Assembly (NCBI GenBank): GCA_014800535.1
Contig: JAAVFW010000002.1
Coordinates: forward strand, 66,651-130,650
Source: Bacteroidales bacterium
GTDB lineage: Bacteria > Bacteroidota > Bacteroidia > Bacteroidales > Muribaculaceae
Reading direction: 5' to 3'
DNA: 64,000 nt
Shown: positions 1 to 11,244 of the stretch, piece after piece
Position numbering within the stretch: the first letter of the stretch is position 1
Layout: each line of letters starts with the position of its first letter
The notes under the pieces: model-generated
Told to the model about the DNA's origin: nothing
The model's database searches: none
The model's input: only the letters and a program-made list of their open reading frames with translations
Made by a program: the position numbers and the translations under genes

Positions 1-30
1 TGTCTTAATCTTAGTTAGTTAAGTTTTCAG

Positions 31-2526
31 ATGAAAAAACATTATATTTCGACTTTGATTATGTCGGCATTGGCACTCTCCGCTTTCGCCGACGGCAATA
101 TCACCGGCACTGTGGTCAACAAGCAGACCGGACTACCAATGGATTTTGTAAATGTCCAGCTCTTTGATGCTGTCAGCGGTAAACCTCTTCCTGTCGGAAC
201 CACAACCGACGATAAGGGTGTCTTCTCGCTTGATAAAGTGGCCGACGGAAAATATCTTGTCAAAATCACCAATATAGGCTCTGTCGATCAGGAGCGCCCG
301 GTGACTGTGAGCGGAGGAGACGTCAATCTCGGACTCTTCCGTCTTGCCGACGATGTCAAATTGCTGCAGGAAGTGACCGTTGAGGGTGTCAGATCGCAGA
401 TGCGCTTCGAGCTCGACAAGAAAGTCTTTCAGGTAGATGCCAATGTGATGGCTGCCGGTCAGTCGGCAAGCGAACTGCTTGAATCAATCCCCTCCGTAGA
501 GGTTGACCAGGACGGTGAGGTTTCATTGCGTGGCGACTCATCCGTTACAATCTGGATTAACGGTAGAGAGTCAGGTCTTACAGCCGATAATCGTGCGCAG
601 ATTCTTGAGCAGATCCCTGCCGAGTCGATAGAGAGTATCGAGGTGATTACAAACCCTTCGGCTAAATACAGCCCCGAAGGAACATCAGGCATTATCAATA
701 TTATTCTTAAGAAAGACCGTAAGGCAGGTTATTTCGGAAGTGCCGAAATTGGTGCTAACTCCCGCGGAGGCGCAAACGCCGGTTTTAATTTTAACTACAA
801 CAGCTCTAAGGTGGAATCATACGCAAGCATAGGGTGGCGTATGAGACACAACACTGCCGGCGGCTCCAGGTCTGAACGTTACTATCAGCAGGATTTCCTC
901 GGATTTGACGATCTCCCGGCGTGGCTCATCTCGGAAGGGAAGCAGAAAAGTCACGGCAACACTATCTTCCTGCGCGCCGGAACAACCTGGCATATCACCG
1001 ACAATGACGCGCTCAGTGCCTCAGCCTACGGTATGTTCGGTCATCGTTGGGGATCATCAATAACCGATTACACCTCAAACCTCCTCAACCAGTGGAACAG
1101 CGACTTGCAACGACGCTACAACAAGTCTGACAACCGCGGTGCGCATGCCGAGTTGGCTTACAAACATGAGTGGAGCAAAAACCACACTCTCGATGTGTCG
1201 ATAGGTTACAACCATTGGGGTGGTCCGATGAACAATGAATATTATGAAAACTTCGGATATGAAGAAGGTGTCATGCCGGTCGAAGATCAGCTCACCGATT
1301 TGTATCGTATGCAGCGCACTACCATTAACCTCAACTCGATAGAGGCGAAGGTTGACTATACGCAGCATTTCTTCTCCTGGTTGAAACTTGAAGCCGGTTT
1401 CGACGGTAATTACAGCCATGAGAACACCCCGGTGATTACTCTTGAAGGCACATCTCAGGAATCGGCGGTCAATAACCCTGATCTATATAATCGCTTCCTC
1501 TACACAAATAACATATCTGCGCTTTATTTCACCCTTGGAGGTAATGTTAAGAACTTCTCATATTCAGCAGGTCTGCGCGGTGAGGCATGGCAGGTTTACA
1601 CTCGCTCGCTCGAATGGGGAGAATCAAAAGCCGATGTGCCGCAATACAACAAAAACTTCTTCTCACTTTTCCCCTCGGTGTTCCTCTCTTACTCATTGCC
1701 GATGGACAACGAGTTGCAGATCAACTATACCCGCAGAATACGTCGTCCGTGGGGCGGAATGCTCAACTCTTTCCGCGACATTCAGGACCCGACAAACATC
1801 TCTTACGGTAATCCCGAACTTGAACCGCAGTATTCCAATGCTTTTGAGCTGAACTACATCAAGTCATGGACCTCTCACATGATTAGTGTGTCAGGTTATC
1901 TGCGCACGGCCGACAACACGATGAACCGCATCAGCTATATGGCAGACAATGTGCTTTACACCACTTGGGCAAACGTGTCGAAGGAAACAAACCTCGGTGT
2001 GGAAATCGTTGCCAAAAACAATCTTTTCCGCATCCTCGACCTGACTACCACTCTTAACCTCTATAACAACCATATCTCGGCATGGAGCATGATGTTCAAG
2101 GGTGATAACGACTATTATCCCATCTCCGGCGACGCCCGCAACTCGTTTGCGTGGGATATCAGATGTATGGCTTCCGTGCGTCTCCCCTGGCAGATGTCGT
2201 TTCAGGCAACCGGTCGATATGCCTCTAAAATGCTCACTGCCCAAGGCTCGCGTCAGGGTGGCTGGAGTGTCGACGCCGGCATACGCAAGAATCTTGGCGA
2301 CTGGAGCTTCTCTCTTAACTGCCGCGACATCTTCAACTCCCGCCATTTCAAGAGCACCATTGACGGCCCGAACTATACACAATTTTCCGAACGCTGGCGT
2401 GGAGGTCGCACCTTGCAGCTGACCGTCAAATATAGCTTCGGCAATATGAAGGCTAAGAATCAGCGTCGTGACGGTGGCGACGAACCGATGGACGGCTCAG
2501 GCTACGGCGACGGCATGGATATGTAA
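31..2526 (+). CDS. TonB-dependent receptor / outer membrane beta-barrel protein with N-terminal carboxypeptidase-regulatory-like domain
   Basis: 831 aa; signal peptide; GTVVNKQTGLPMDFVNVQL domain; plug-like SVEVDQDGEVSLRGDSSVTIWINGRES; C-terminal barrel. Confidence 0.9.
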   Translation: MKKHYISTLIMSALALSAFADGNITGTVVNKQTGLPMDFVNVQLFDAVSGKPLPVGTTTDDKGVFSLDKVADGKYLVKITNIGSVDQERPVTVSGGDVNLGLFRLADDVKLLQEVTVEGVRSQMRFELDKKVFQVDANVMAAGQSASELLESIPSVEVDQDGEVSLRGDSSVTIWINGRESGLTADNRAQILEQIPAESIESIEVITNPSAKYSPEGTSGIINIILKKDRKAGYFGSAEIGANSRGGANAGFNFNYNSSKVESYASIGWRMRHNTAGGSRSERYYQQDFLGFDDLPAWLISEGKQKSHGNTIFLRAGTTWHITDNDALSASAYGMFGHRWGSSITDYTSNLLNQWNSDLQRRYNKSDNRGAHAELAYKHEWSKNHTLDVSIGYNHWGGPMNNEYYENFGYEEGVMPVEDQLTDLYRMQRTTINLNSIEAKVDYTQHFFSWLKLEAGFDGNYSHENTPVITLEGTSQESAVNNPDLYNRFLYTNNISALYFTLGGNVKNFSYSAGLRGEAWQVYTRSLEWGESKADVPQYNKNFFSLFPSVFLSYSLPMDNELQINYTRRIRRPWGGMLNSFRDIQDPTNISYGNPELEPQYSNAFELNYIKSWTSHMISVSGYLRTADNTMNRISYMADNVLYTTWANVSKETNLGVEIVAKNNLFRILDLTTTLNLYNNHISAWSMMFKGDNDYYPISGDARNSFAWDIRCMASVRLPWQMSFQATGRYASKMLTAQGSRQGGWSVDAGIRKNLGDWSFSLNCRDIFNSRHFKSTIDGPNYTQFSERWRGGRTLQLTVKYSFGNMKAKNQRRDGGDEPMDGSGYGDGMDM

Positions 2527-2543
2527 TCCTGAAATAATAAGAT

Positions 2544-2574
2544 CCACTTCAACTGTGAGAAGCAGTTGAAGTGG
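2544..2574. terminator. hairpin downstream of TonB-dependent receptor
   Basis: CCACTTCAACTG-N7-CAGTTGAAGTGG perfect inverted repeat. Confidence 0.5.
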
Positions 2575-2586
2575 AGATAGATAAAG

Positions 2587-2621
2587 ACGAGGTGTGTCAA
2601 TTTTCAGTTGACACACCTCGT
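2587..2621. terminator. second, convergent intergenic hairpin
   Basis: ACGAGGTGTGTCAA-N7-TTGACACACCTCGT followed by TTAT. Confidence 0.6.
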
Positions 2622-2660
2622 TTATATTAGCTATATCGTGAAGTCTATCTGTTCGGAATG

Positions 2661-3701
2661 TCACACTGACAGTTCACCGCAAAGAGATTCCTCCATACGT
2701 TTCTTAACCTGTGCGGTGTCATACCCTTTGCCGAAGAGATACATCATCTTGGTAATTGCTGCCTCGGAGGTCAGATCATGACCCGGCACAACCCCTGCCT
2801 TCGACAATTCGAGTCCGGTGAGGTATCTGTTGGGAAGCACCATGCCGTTGCTGCACTGTGTGATGTTGACAATCACCAGACCGCGCTCCACTGCCTTCTT
2901 TATCTCCTCAAGAAACCATGACTGGTTAGGGCCGTTTCCCGCGCCAAACGACTTCATGACAACCCCCTTCAGATTAGGTGCGTTCAGAATATGACTAAGA
3001 ATATCCTGCTGTATGCCGGGGAAGAGGTCAAGATATAACACATCGGAACACATATTGTAATGCACGCTCAGGGGTACCTGTCGGCTGCATGTCAGAAGTG
3101 CATCCGTGTCATATTGAATGTCGAGTCCGATGGTTGCGAGGGGCGGAAAATTATTTGAGCGGAATGCGTCGAAATTCCCTGCGCTGAACTTGGTGCTTCT
3201 GTTTCCGCGAAGAAGGAAATTCTGGAAGAGAATGGCTACTTCGCGCACAACCGCCTGTCCGTGCTCATCACGTTCGGCTGCTATCTGAAGAGCGGTTATG
3301 AGATTTTCCTCACCGTCTGTTCTCACTTCGCCGATTGGTAGTTGCGATCCGGTTATGATGACCGGCTTGTCGAGTCCCTCAAGCATGAAACTCAATGCCG
3401 AGGCGGTGTATGCCATGGTGTCTGTGCCGTGTAGCACGACAAAACCGTCATACTTCTCATAGTTATCTTCAATCACCTTAGCTATTTCTCCCCAATGTTC
3501 CGGGTTCATTGCCGACGAATCGATAGGGTCTTCAAACTGGAAGTTGTCGATGTCGAAATCAAGCATCTTGATTTTGGGAACATTGTCGATAAGATGGTCG
3601 AAGTCAAACGGTTCAAGCGCGCGTGTGTCGGGATTTTCAATCATTCCGATTGTGCCGCCTGTATATATCATCAGTATCTTGGGGCGTTTGTTGGTATCCA
3701 C
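2661..3701 (-). CDS. ansA: type I L-asparaginase
   Basis: KILMIYTGGTIGMIEN and GFVVLHGTDTMAYTASALSF motifs. Confidence 0.93.
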   Translation of the reverse strand: MDTNKRPKILMIYTGGTIGMIENPDTRALEPFDFDHLIDNVPKIKMLDFDIDNFQFEDPIDSSAMNPEHWGEIAKVIEDNYEKYDGFVVLHGTDTMAYTASALSFMLEGLDKPVIITGSQLPIGEVRTDGEENLITALQIAAERDEHGQAVVREVAILFQNFLLRGNRSTKFSAGNFDAFRSNNFPPLATIGLDIQYDTDALLTCSRQVPLSVHYNMCSDVLYLDLFPGIQQDILSHILNAPNLKGVVMKSFGAGNGPNQSWFLEEIKKAVERGLVIVNITQCSNGMVLPNRYLTGLELSKAGVVPGHDLTSEAAITKMMYLFGKGYDTAQVKKRMEESLCGELSV

Positions 3702-3710
3702 TTATTTTAA

Positions 3711-3794
3711 GTATTAAGTATGAGTTATGAGTTATGAAGTGAGGAGAGGGGAGTGAGGAGGTATTAAGTAATAGTTATGAGTTATGAAGTATTA
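3711..3794. repeat. degenerate short repeat (TATTAAGTA / GAGTTATGAGTTATGAAGT)
   Basis: two tandem copies of ~GTATTAAGTA..(A)GTTATGAGTTATGAAGT around the 3' end of the HAD gene. Confidence 0.6.
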
Positions 3795-4518
3795 GGTCGG
3801 TGATGGCTTCGGCCACGTTGTTGCATTTCCGGTGGGCTTCGTAGGCCGCATCGACAGAGGGGTAGGGGAAATGGATGTTTCGTCGGTCGGGAGCTATCAT
3901 GATTGTTGTCCAGTCAAGTCTGTTAGGATGATAGAAATCTTTCGAGGGATTGTCGGCAATATAAACGTTGCTGACTGATTCTCCACCGGAAAGTGACTCT
4001 GCGATTCTGAAAATCTGCTCATCCTCTTTTCCGGAACCAATCTCCTCGGAAATCAAAATGCGTTTAGGGTCGATAATGGAATCCAATCCTAATGCGTGTA
4101 ATTTATTCCTTTGCGTCACACTTCGTCCGTCGGTAATGATTCCGATTGTCACTTTGTTGTCGGTAAGTGTTTTCAGTGCCTCCGTTACTCCCTCTTTCAG
4201 TCTGTAACCGTCATCGGGAAGATGATTGCGACATATCTGTACGCTTTTCGCAATCAGTTTGGAGATAAGCCCATCGCTATTCTCCGGAAATGAACATTCC
4301 AAAAGACCTTGCAGGGCGTCGTAATGATTCATTTTCATTTCGGCTGCGCTGCTCATCACGAGTTCTATGTCTTCCGCCGAGCAGTAGGGAGCCGTTTCAT
4401 CTGAAATTCCTTTGGCTACAGCTCTGAAACCTGACTTGCAGAAGTCGAGTTCGTAGGCAAGTGTGTCGTCAAGATCAAACCACACTGCAAGGGTGGGGGT
4501 AGGGGTAAAATCTGTCAT
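3775..4518 (-). CDS. HAD family hydrolase
   Basis: WFDLDDTLAYELD, IGIITDGRS, SEEIGSGKEDEQIF HAD motifs. Confidence 0.85.
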   Translation of the reverse strand: MTDFTPTPTLAVWFDLDDTLAYELDFCKSGFRAVAKGISDETAPYCSAEDIELVMSSAAEMKMNHYDALQGLLECSFPENSDGLISKLIAKSVQICRNHLPDDGYRLKEGVTEALKTLTDNKVTIGIITDGRSVTQRNKLHALGLDSIIDPKRILISEEIGSGKEDEQIFRIAESLSGGESVSNVYIADNPSKDFYHPNRLDWTTIMIAPDRRNIHFPYPSVDAAYEAHRKCNNVAEAITDLILHNS

Positions 4519-4607
4519 TTTGCCAGAATTGACATGGTGAATATGAGGTGTAACCTCTAATTTCTGGCAAATTTACATTATTTCCTTGACGTATGCAAGA
4601 ATCTAAT

Positions 4608-4685
4608 TAAGTATTAGGGCATAGTTATGAGTGATGAAGTATTAATAGGTTATAGGGCATAGTTATGAGTTAAGAAGTATTAATA
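4608..4685. repeat. second cluster of the TATTAAGTATTAGGGCATAGTTATGAGT(T/G)A repeat
   Basis: two copies of AGGGCATAGTTATGAGT.A.GAAGTATTAATA, related to the 3.7 kb repeat. Confidence 0.55.
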
Positions 4686-4691
4686 AAAAAA

Positions 4692-4724
4692 CTGCTCCGG
4701 AGTGATTGTATCACTCCGGAGCAG
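4692..4724. terminator. intrinsic terminator-like hairpin downstream of eno
   Basis: CTGCTCCGGAGTGA-TTGTA-TCACTCCGGAGCAG perfect stem; AAAAAA on the plus side (U-tract for minus strand). Confidence 0.75.
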
Positions 4725-4769
4725 CCAAAATGTGTTTATGCAATCTTATGATTGCTTGCGTGCAAAAGA

Positions 4770-6089
<1,320 letters not shown>

Positions 6090-6199
6090 TTATGTTTATT
6101 GTGTGTATATTCAGAAATTAGAACTGCAAAGTTAACAAAAAAAATCGATATTTTGTTCATTGTAATCCTCTTCCGATGTGGAAACTCCGAAAAAAGGAT

Positions 6200-6207
6200 T
6201 AACTTTG
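6200..6207 (+). promoter_or_regulatory. Bacteroidota -7 box (TAnnTTTG)
   Basis: TAACTTTG just upstream of the helicase ATG; no well-spaced -33 box found. Confidence 0.4.
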
Positions 6208-6211
6208 CATT

Positions 6212-7603
6212 ATGAGCCATATCACGTCAAGCGAACTCACTGAAAAAACTATCGCATCCTTGCCGTTCCCTCCCGCCGGTGAGCAACAGGAAGTGATTGA
6301 AGATTTGTCGGTTTACATTTGCGAGGCTCCCGACAATGGTGTCTTTCTTCTGAACGGTTATGCCGGCACGGGAAAGACAACCGTCATAGCTGCTCTTGTC
6401 AAGGCTCTCCATTCCTTTAAGATTAAGACCATCCTGCTCGCTCCGACCGGTCGTGCCGCCAAGATTGCCGGCAATAAGGCTCATGATTCCTCTTCGACCA
6501 TTCATCGCCGCCTTTATCACCCTGACCCGACGCGCCCGGATGGGGCTTACACTCTCTCCCCTAACCGCGACAGCAACACTGTCTTCATTGTCGATGAGGC
6601 TTCGATGATTGCCGGGAGAGGTTCCAACTCCCTGTTGGCGCATCTTGTCAGACATATATATTCGGGTCATAACTGCCGCATGATTCTTGTCGGCGACGAT
6701 GCTCAGCTCCCTCCCGTCGGTGAGCAATCTGCTCCCGCCATGAATCTTGACGTGTTGAAGCGTCTCGGTCTCGAACCGTTCACCAATTCCCTCGATACGA
6801 TTCTACGCCAGGAAATCGGCAGTGGAATCACTCATAACGCCACTATGGTGCGCACGCTGATGAAACAGCATTACAACGGGCCATTCCCCGACTTGCGCAC
6901 ATCAATTTTCAATGATATCCACCTCATCTCGTCGGCCGATCTGGAGGATTGCCTCTCGACCTCGTGGGCAACAAAAGGGGTGGAGGAGACTGTCGTCATA
7001 ACCCGGAGCAACAGCCGCGCAAACAGATATAATCAGACAATCAGGCAATTGATAATGTATGCCGAGGAGCCTCTTCAGTGTGGCGACCGCCTCGTAATTG
7101 CCCGAAATGATTACTACTGGAGCAAGATTAACAAGCTGAAAACGTTTGTAGCCAACGGCGATATTGCAGTGATCAATCATGTCGGGCGTACTGAGAAGGC
7201 CTACGGCAGATATTTCACCGATGTCGAACTCACCTTTCCTGCCGACGGCTCGGTCATGTCGGTCAAACTCATGCTTAGGAGTCTCGCAGCCGAGGGCCCG
7301 ACAATTCCCGCTGAAGAGATGAAACGTTTCGAGGGGATTGTAATGAATCACTATCCGGGAGCGTTCAGCGAGAAGGTTATGCAGGCACGCAAGGATCCAT
7401 ATTACAATGCCATTCATGCCAAATATGCTTATTGTGTAACATGCCATAAAGCGCAGGGCGGTGAATGGAAGGATGTCTACATCGACATGAGTGGTCTTGA
7501 CATTGAAAATCTCACTGAAGACTTCTACCGCTGGTTCTACACCGCATTGACACGCGCCTCGGAGAGGGTATATCTCATCAACTGTCCGTTTCCGGAGATT
7601 TGA
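6212..7603 (+). CDS. RecD-like SF1 ATP-dependent DNA helicase
   Basis: Walker A LLNGYAGTGKTTVIAALVKAL; LLAPTGRAAKIA; Walker B FIVDEASMIAG; YCVTCHKAQGGEWKDVYI; RWFYTALTRASERVYLI. Confidence 0.9.
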   Translation: MSHITSSELTEKTIASLPFPPAGEQQEVIEDLSVYICEAPDNGVFLLNGYAGTGKTTVIAALVKALHSFKIKTILLAPTGRAAKIAGNKAHDSSSTIHRRLYHPDPTRPDGAYTLSPNRDSNTVFIVDEASMIAGRGSNSLLAHLVRHIYSGHNCRMILVGDDAQLPPVGEQSAPAMNLDVLKRLGLEPFTNSLDTILRQEIGSGITHNATMVRTLMKQHYNGPFPDLRTSIFNDIHLISSADLEDCLSTSWATKGVEETVVITRSNSRANRYNQTIRQLIMYAEEPLQCGDRLVIARNDYYWSKINKLKTFVANGDIAVINHVGRTEKAYGRYFTDVELTFPADGSVMSVKLMLRSLAAEGPTIPAEEMKRFEGIVMNHYPGAFSEKVMQARKDPYYNAIHAKYAYCVTCHKAQGGEWKDVYIDMSGLDIENLTEDFYRWFYTALTRASERVYLINCPFPEI

Positions 7604-7616
7604 GAAAAGGGTGATG

Positions 7617-7648
7617 TTTGCGTAATTGGAGTGAATTTTATAACTTTG
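7617..7648 (+). promoter_or_regulatory. sigma-ABfr-type promoter upstream of fabD
   Basis: TTTG (7617-7620) - N20 - TAACTTTG (7641-7648). Confidence 0.7.
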
Positions 7649-7679
7649 TCGCTCACTTAAAGTAAGAATATAAAAATAT

Positions 7680-8567
7680 ATGAAAGCATACGTTTTCCCC
7701 GGTCAGGGTGCTCAGTTTGTTGGAATGGGCAAAGACCTCTATGAGAATAACGAAGAAGCACGCGCGCTTTTTGAGAAGGCTAACGAAATTCTCGGTTTCA
7801 GAATCACCGATTTGATGTTTGAAGGCACTGAAGATGATTTGAAGCAGACAAAGGTTACACAGCCTGCCATCTTCCTTCACAGCGTTCTTCTTGCCAAGTC
7901 GCTCGGCGACGAGTTCCGTCCCGACATGGTTGCCGGCCACAGCTTAGGTGAGTTTTCCGCTCTTGTCGCTGCCGGTGCTCTCAGCTTTGAGGAGGGTCTG
8001 AAACTGGTTTCAGCTCGCGCTCACGCCATGCAGAAGGCTTGTGAAGCCCGTCCGTCGACTATGGCTGCCGTGCTCGGTCTTCCCGACGAGAAGGTAGAGG
8101 AAATTTGCAAGGAAGTTTCAACTGAAGAGAATGTTGTTGCTCCCGCAAACTATAACTGCCCCGGTCAGGTTGTTATTTCCGGCACAGTCGAAGGTATTGA
8201 CGCTGCTTGCGAGAAACTTCTTGCTGCCGGTGCTAAGAGAGCTTTGAAACTTAAGGTTGGCGGCGCGTTCCATTCACCTCTTATGATGCCCGCACAGGAG
8301 GAACTTGCAGAGGCAATCGCAGTTGCTGAGTTCAAGACTCCCGTCTGCCCCGTTTATCAGAATGTAGACGCTAAGCCTCACACTGACCCTGAGGAAATCA
8401 AGAATAACCTTATCAAACAGCTCACCGCTCCCGTGCGCTGGACACAGGATGCCGAAGCCATGATTGCCGACGGTGCCGATGAGTTTATCGAGCTGGGGCC
8501 GGGCAACGTGCTTCAGGGACTTGTGAAGAAAATTAACCGCAGTGTTGCCACTTCCGGCAAACAGTAA
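7680..8567 (+). CDS. fabD: malonyl-CoA:ACP S-malonyltransferase
   Basis: KAYVFPGQGAQFVGMG; VAGHSLGEFSALVAAG; VGGAFHSPLM. Confidence 0.96.
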   Translation: MKAYVFPGQGAQFVGMGKDLYENNEEARALFEKANEILGFRITDLMFEGTEDDLKQTKVTQPAIFLHSVLLAKSLGDEFRPDMVAGHSLGEFSALVAAGALSFEEGLKLVSARAHAMQKACEARPSTMAAVLGLPDEKVEEICKEVSTEENVVAPANYNCPGQVVISGTVEGIDAACEKLLAAGAKRALKLKVGGAFHSPLMMPAQEELAEAIAVAEFKTPVCPVYQNVDAKPHTDPEEIKNNLIKQLTAPVRWTQDAEAMIADGADEFIELGPGNVLQGLVKKINRSVATSGKQ

Positions 8568-8595
8568 TTCGTAAATCAAGGAAAGGGAAGTATTT

Positions 8596-9606
8596 ATGAA
8601 TGTTGCAATTGTCGGAGCCAGTGGTGCTGTCGGGCAAGAGTTTCTTCGGGTGCTCGAAGAACGCGACTTCCCGATTGATAACCTGCGCCTTTTCGGTTCG
8701 GAAAGAAGTGCAGGTCAGACACGCTCCTTCCGTGGCAAGGAAATTACTATCGAACGGCTGAGTCATGACTCCGATTTTTCCGGAGTTGACATTGCCTTCA
8801 CATCTGCCGGAGCCTCGACTTCAAAAGAGTATGCCGATGTCATCACCCGCCACGGTGCGGTCATGATTGACAATTCATCGGCTTTCCGAATGGATTCGGA
8901 TGTTCCTTTGGTTGTTCCGGAGGTCAATGGTGAAGACGCGCTCAATCGTCCGCGCAATATTATCGGCAATCCCAACTGCACGACCATTCAGATGGTTGTC
9001 GCGCTCGCGCCGATTCATCGCCTCTCACCGATTCGACGTGTGCGTGTGGCGACTTATCAGGCTTCGAGCGGTGCCGGTGCGGCTGCAATGGATGAACTTC
9101 GCAATCAGTATGGCGAAATTGAAAGAGGGGAGACCCCGACTGTCAAGAAATTCGCTCATCAATTGGCTTATAACCTCATTCCGCAGGTCGACGTCTTCCT
9201 CGACAATGATTACACGAAAGAGGAAATGAAGATGTTTAACGAGACACGCAAGATTATGCACAGCGACGAAATCTCTGTTTCTGCCACTTGTGTGCGTGTC
9301 CCCGTGTTGCGTGCCCACAGCGAAGCAATCTGGGTTGAAACCGAAACTCCTCTTGATGTCGACCGTGTCAGAAAAGCTTTTGAAGAAGCTGAAGGACTTG
9401 TGGTGGTCGACAATCCCGCTAAAGGGGAATACCCTATGCCGCTGCATGTCACCGGCGAAGACCCGGTCTATGTCGGCAGATTGAGAAAGGATATTGCCGA
9501 CGACCGTGGATTGTCATTCTGGGTTGTCGGTGACCAAATCAAGAAGGGCGCCGCTCTCAATGCCGTTCAGATTGCCGAATGGCTTATCAGTCACAATGGA
9601 TTGTGA
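8596..9606 (+). CDS. asd: aspartate-semialdehyde dehydrogenase
   Basis: [54 protein letters not shown]. Confidence 0.96.
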   Translation: MNVAIVGASGAVGQEFLRVLEERDFPIDNLRLFGSERSAGQTRSFRGKEITIERLSHDSDFSGVDIAFTSAGASTSKEYADVITRHGAVMIDNSSAFRMDSDVPLVVPEVNGEDALNRPRNIIGNPNCTTIQMVVALAPIHRLSPIRRVRVATYQASSGAGAAAMDELRNQYGEIERGETPTVKKFAHQLAYNLIPQVDVFLDNDYTKEEMKMFNETRKIMHSDEISVSATCVRVPVLRAHSEAIWVETETPLDVDRVRKAFEEAEGLVVVDNPAKGEYPMPLHVTGEDPVYVGRLRKDIADDRGLSFWVVGDQIKKGAALNAVQIAEWLISHNGL

Positions 9607-11203
9607 GCCATGGCTGAAGAAATTTAATATCATAGGTAACCTGCCCCCGTTGGTTGCCTCTCTTATCGTTGTCGTCATCTCGCTGACTGTCTGTTGGCTG
9701 GGTGACGACATTGATTATATGTTCCGCATTAAGACCGCGATATGGGACAGCAACGGTTTCATCAACACCCCCTCTGATTTTTTTCAATCCCAATGGAACC
9801 ATTACAGGTTTGTCAACGGGAGGATTGTGGCTCATTCTTTAGTGCAGCTCTTCTGCGGTGTCTGGGGGAAGATTCCGTTTGCCCTCTGCAACGGTATCGT
9901 CTGGTTCCTTTTTCTCAGACTCATCGGGGTCTGCTCGTTGAATCAGTCGACTTACGGTTTCAATACGGCACTCACAATAACTGCGGTCGCCATGCTTTCG
10001 TTTGTCACCAAGATGATGCCGACAACTCAAATCGGCTATGTCTGGATGTTCACCCTCACAATGTTGTGGTGGAGGTTATATGACTCCCGAAAGTTTCATT
10101 CCCCCGTCGGAATAATATTTCTATGCCTGCTCGGATTGCTTGCCGGAAACGGACAAGAGGCGTTGTCGGTGGGGATGTGTGCCGTTTTGCCGGTTTCGCT
10201 CATTTCCCCTGTCCTGACCAATAAGGTGTCGTTGAAAGAGATAATGACTTCCCGCAAACTCCTGCCGGTTGCATTTTTTATAGTCGGCACAGCGATTGAC
10301 TGCCTTGCTCCCTCTACACTCAACAGGGCGGAGACGGCCGAGCCGATCGGTTTTCTTGACTCTTTGTTATATGGCTGCGTTGCGTTGCGTGCGTTTTATC
10401 TGATGCTTTTGGTGGCGATTATTGTCATTGTGAGAAAACGCATGGACTTCCGCTCCATTATCAGAAGTAATGCCCCGTGTCTGACCGGAATCGTTGTTTT
10501 GCTCCTTTTCAATTTTATGATAGGGATTAAGTCAAACCGCCAGCTTTTCGGTGTTGAACTTCTGTCGATAATAATGCTTGTCAGGATTCTTCCGCGTCAC
10601 ACATTCTCCCGTATTCCATTGCTTTTTCTCGTCCTGGCGGCTCTTTCTTTATATGCTGTTCAGACGGTGTGTGCCGTCAGAATAGGGGAGAAGTTCAAAC
10701 AGATTGAGCGGGAATATCTGCAATCGTCAAACGGGAATGTCTATGTCACACGCCGGCGTGTCTCCGACAACACTTTCTCACGGGAGTTTCATCTATATGA
10801 AGATATAACCGGGCAGTTTGACAATGATGTGCGCCATTCTATAATGAAGCTTTTTCTCCACACTTATCCCGGAGGAAAAGTGCTCCGTATTATGCCTGAG
10901 GCAGTGCGTCCTGATCCGGCAAAAGGTAAGATTCCTTACGGTGCGCTGCGCGAGCGTGTCATACACACAGCTCCCGGACATTATGTAATCATCACTTCTG
11001 TGGAGAATCCGGAAATTGTTGTCACGATGCGAAACCGGCTGACGGGTGAGGAGACTCCGGACACGCTCCGTCCTCCTCGTCCGACATCATTTGTCAAGGT
11101 TGCCGACGGGCAGAGATGGAACTTCTATGAATTTGTGCCGGACATTCCTTTCAGTGTTATTTCCCGTATTGATAAATTTTTATTAAATTCGCAACCTGAA
11201 TAA
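9596..11203 (+). CDS. polytopic membrane protein (DUF6056/glucosyltransferase-like, uncertain)
   Basis: multiple hydrophobic segments; likely start is the ATG at 9596 ([11 protein letters not shown]), overlapping asd by 11 bp; the ORF-track start at 9494 lies inside asd. Confidence 0.65.
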   Translation: MDCEPWLKKFNIIGNLPPLVASLIVVVISLTVCWLGDDIDYMFRIKTAIWDSNGFINTPSDFFQSQWNHYRFVNGRIVAHSLVQLFCGVWGKIPFALCNGIVWFLFLRLIGVCSLNQSTYGFNTALTITAVAMLSFVTKMMPTTQIGYVWMFTLTMLWWRLYDSRKFHSPVGIIFLCLLGLLAGNGQEALSVGMCAVLPVSLISPVLTNKVSLKEIMTSRKLLPVAFFIVGTAIDCLAPSTLNRAETAEPIGFLDSLLYGCVALRAFYLMLLVAIIVIVRKRMDFRSIIRSNAPCLTGIVVLLLFNFMIGIKSNRQLFGVELLSIIMLVRILPRHTFSRIPLLFLVLAALSLYAVQTVCAVRIGEKFKQIEREYLQSSNGNVYVTRRRVSDNTFSREFHLYEDITGQFDNDVRHSIMKLFLHTYPGGKVLRIMPEAVRPDPAKGKIPYGALRERVIHTAPGHYVIITSVENPEIVVTMRNRLTGEETPDTLRPPRPTSFVKVADGQRWNFYEFVPDIPFSVISRIDKFLLNSQPE

Positions 11204-11244
11204 ATCGTTCTTGAAAAAATTAATTACTAACCATACGCATCATT

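Noticed and set aside
9494-9595. ORF-track start of the membrane protein at 9494
   Set aside because: This stretch lies inside asd in another frame; the ATG at 9596 at the end of asd is a better start.
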